Source: Aquiluna sp. (GTDB taxonomy: Bacteria > Actinomycetota > Actinomycetes > Actinomycetales > Microbacteriaceae). Taken from it: a stretch of DNA of 5,649 bases. The position numbers were made by a program, and so were the translations under genes. Positions 5,437 to 5,649 of the stretch are shown piece after piece; within the stretch, counting starts at the first letter, position 1, and each line of letters begins with the position of its first letter. The stretch is taken from the NCBI GenBank assembly GCA_018402615.1, contig JAGYIH010000048.1:1-5649 (forward strand). Reading direction: 5' to 3'. The notes under the pieces are model-generated. The model saw only the letters and a list, made by a program, of their open reading frames with translations, did not search any database and was not told where the DNA came from.

Positions 5437-5649
5437 AGAGCAAGCCAGAGCGTTTGGTTTGATCTGAGAAGATCAGACTGGTTTGGGTCCGAACTCAATA
5501 ACAGCTGGCCTGGGAGCAAAGCGGAGTCTTGTCCGAAGTTATGAACTATCAGCAGCTGGCCGTTTCGGTAGCTGAGGAGTTCATCGTTTTGCACCCAGTC
5601 AATAGAGCCTTCGCCAAGAGCCAGTTCTTTCCTGAGTTTTAGCGCTTTT
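5433..5649 (-). CDS. C-terminal fragment of a probable GH13 alpha-glucosidase (oligo-1,6-glucosidase type)
   Basis: The minus strand is open from the window edge (first full codon 5648-5646) to TAG at 5435-5433, giving 71 residues starting KALKLRKELALGEGSIDWV. The pattern ALxLRxELxLGEGxxxW, then LLSYRNGQLLIVHNFG (24-39), then LLPGQLLLSS (44-53) and a final TLWLAL is how the all-beta C-terminal domain of actinobacterial GH13 alpha-glucosidases reads as I know the family. The catalytic (beta/alpha)8 barrel lies outside the window, so activity cannot be checked. These cytoplasmic enzymes hydrolyse maltose, isomaltose or sucrose-like substrates to release glucose, which fits the sugar transporter and LacI gene nearby on the same locus. 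The gene is convergent with the MMPL exporter, and the two stop codons overlap (CTAA, 5433-5436). Family assignment rests on recognition of a short C-terminal stretch, so other GH13 subfamilies remain possible. Confidence 0.75.
   Translation of the reverse strand, partial: KALKLRKELALGEGSIDWVQNDELLSYRNGQLLIVHNFGQDSALLPGQLLLSSDPNQSDLLRSNQTLWLAL
5457..5478 (+). terminator. GNRA-capped hairpin downstream of the exporter gene, inside the glucosidase 3' end
   Basis: GTTTGATCT (5457-5465) pairs with AGATCAGAC (5470-5478), nine pairs including one G-U, closing a GAGA loop (5466-5469), a GNRA tetraloop when read as plus-strand RNA. It begins 21 nt after the exporter stop. The following bases (TGGTTTGGG) are only mildly T-rich, so it is a weak terminator candidate at best. 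It lies within the coding sequence of the convergent glucosidase and could be coincidental. Confidence 0.35.

Noticed and set aside
5501..5560. Repeated CAGCTGGCC near 5501 and 5552 as a direct repeat
   Set aside because: Both copies encode the Gly-Gln-Leu of the glucosidase C-terminal domain, so coding reuse explains them.

Overview
The window looks like accessory sugar-uptake DNA from an actinobacterium. The evidence is a moderate G+C composition (about half by eye), a lipoprotein sugar-binding protein, LacI- and MarR-family regulators, an actinobacterial-style MMPL exporter, GTG starts and at least one likely leaderless gene. The protein style and moderate G+C fit the freshwater/marine Microbacteriaceae (Aquiluna/Rhodoluna-like) best, but that placement is inference; there is no rRNA or other marker in the window.

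Layout, left to right: (1) positions 1-86, minus strand: the first 28 codons of a gene with a strong ribosome-binding site, probably the first permease of a sugar ABC transporter. (2) 117-158: a perfect 14-bp inverted repeat between that gene and the next. (3) 170-1486, minus: a lipoprotein sugar-binding protein (family 1, MalE/UgpB-like). (4) 1487-1760: a 274-bp divergent control region with two near-identical 14-bp LacI-type operator sites and overlapping opposed promoter candidates. (5) 1761-2777, plus: a LacI-family repressor. (6) 2805-3284, minus: a MarR-family regulator, convergent with lacI. (7) 3285-3342: a compact 58-bp divergent promoter region with an operator-like palindrome. (8) 3343-5436, plus: a full-length 12-TM MMPL/RND exporter. 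(9) 5433-5649, minus: the C-terminal 71 residues of a protein that reads as a GH13 alpha-glucosidase, overlapping the exporter's stop codon tail to tail.

How it fits together: the binding protein, permease, LacI regulator and alpha-glucosidase make a coherent alpha-glucoside (maltose-type oligosaccharide) uptake and hydrolysis locus. The LacI protein probably represses the transporter and itself through the two operators, and the glucosidase probably makes glucose from the imported sugar. A self-contained MarR/MMPL efflux pair sits between the LacI gene and the glucosidase. The MMPL protein has an unusual Asp-to-Asn change in the first of its two proton-relay motifs.

I do not see a wholly new system here. 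The points most worth checking are the paired operators, the intercistronic hairpin, the half-missing proton relay and the efflux pair embedded in the sugar locus.
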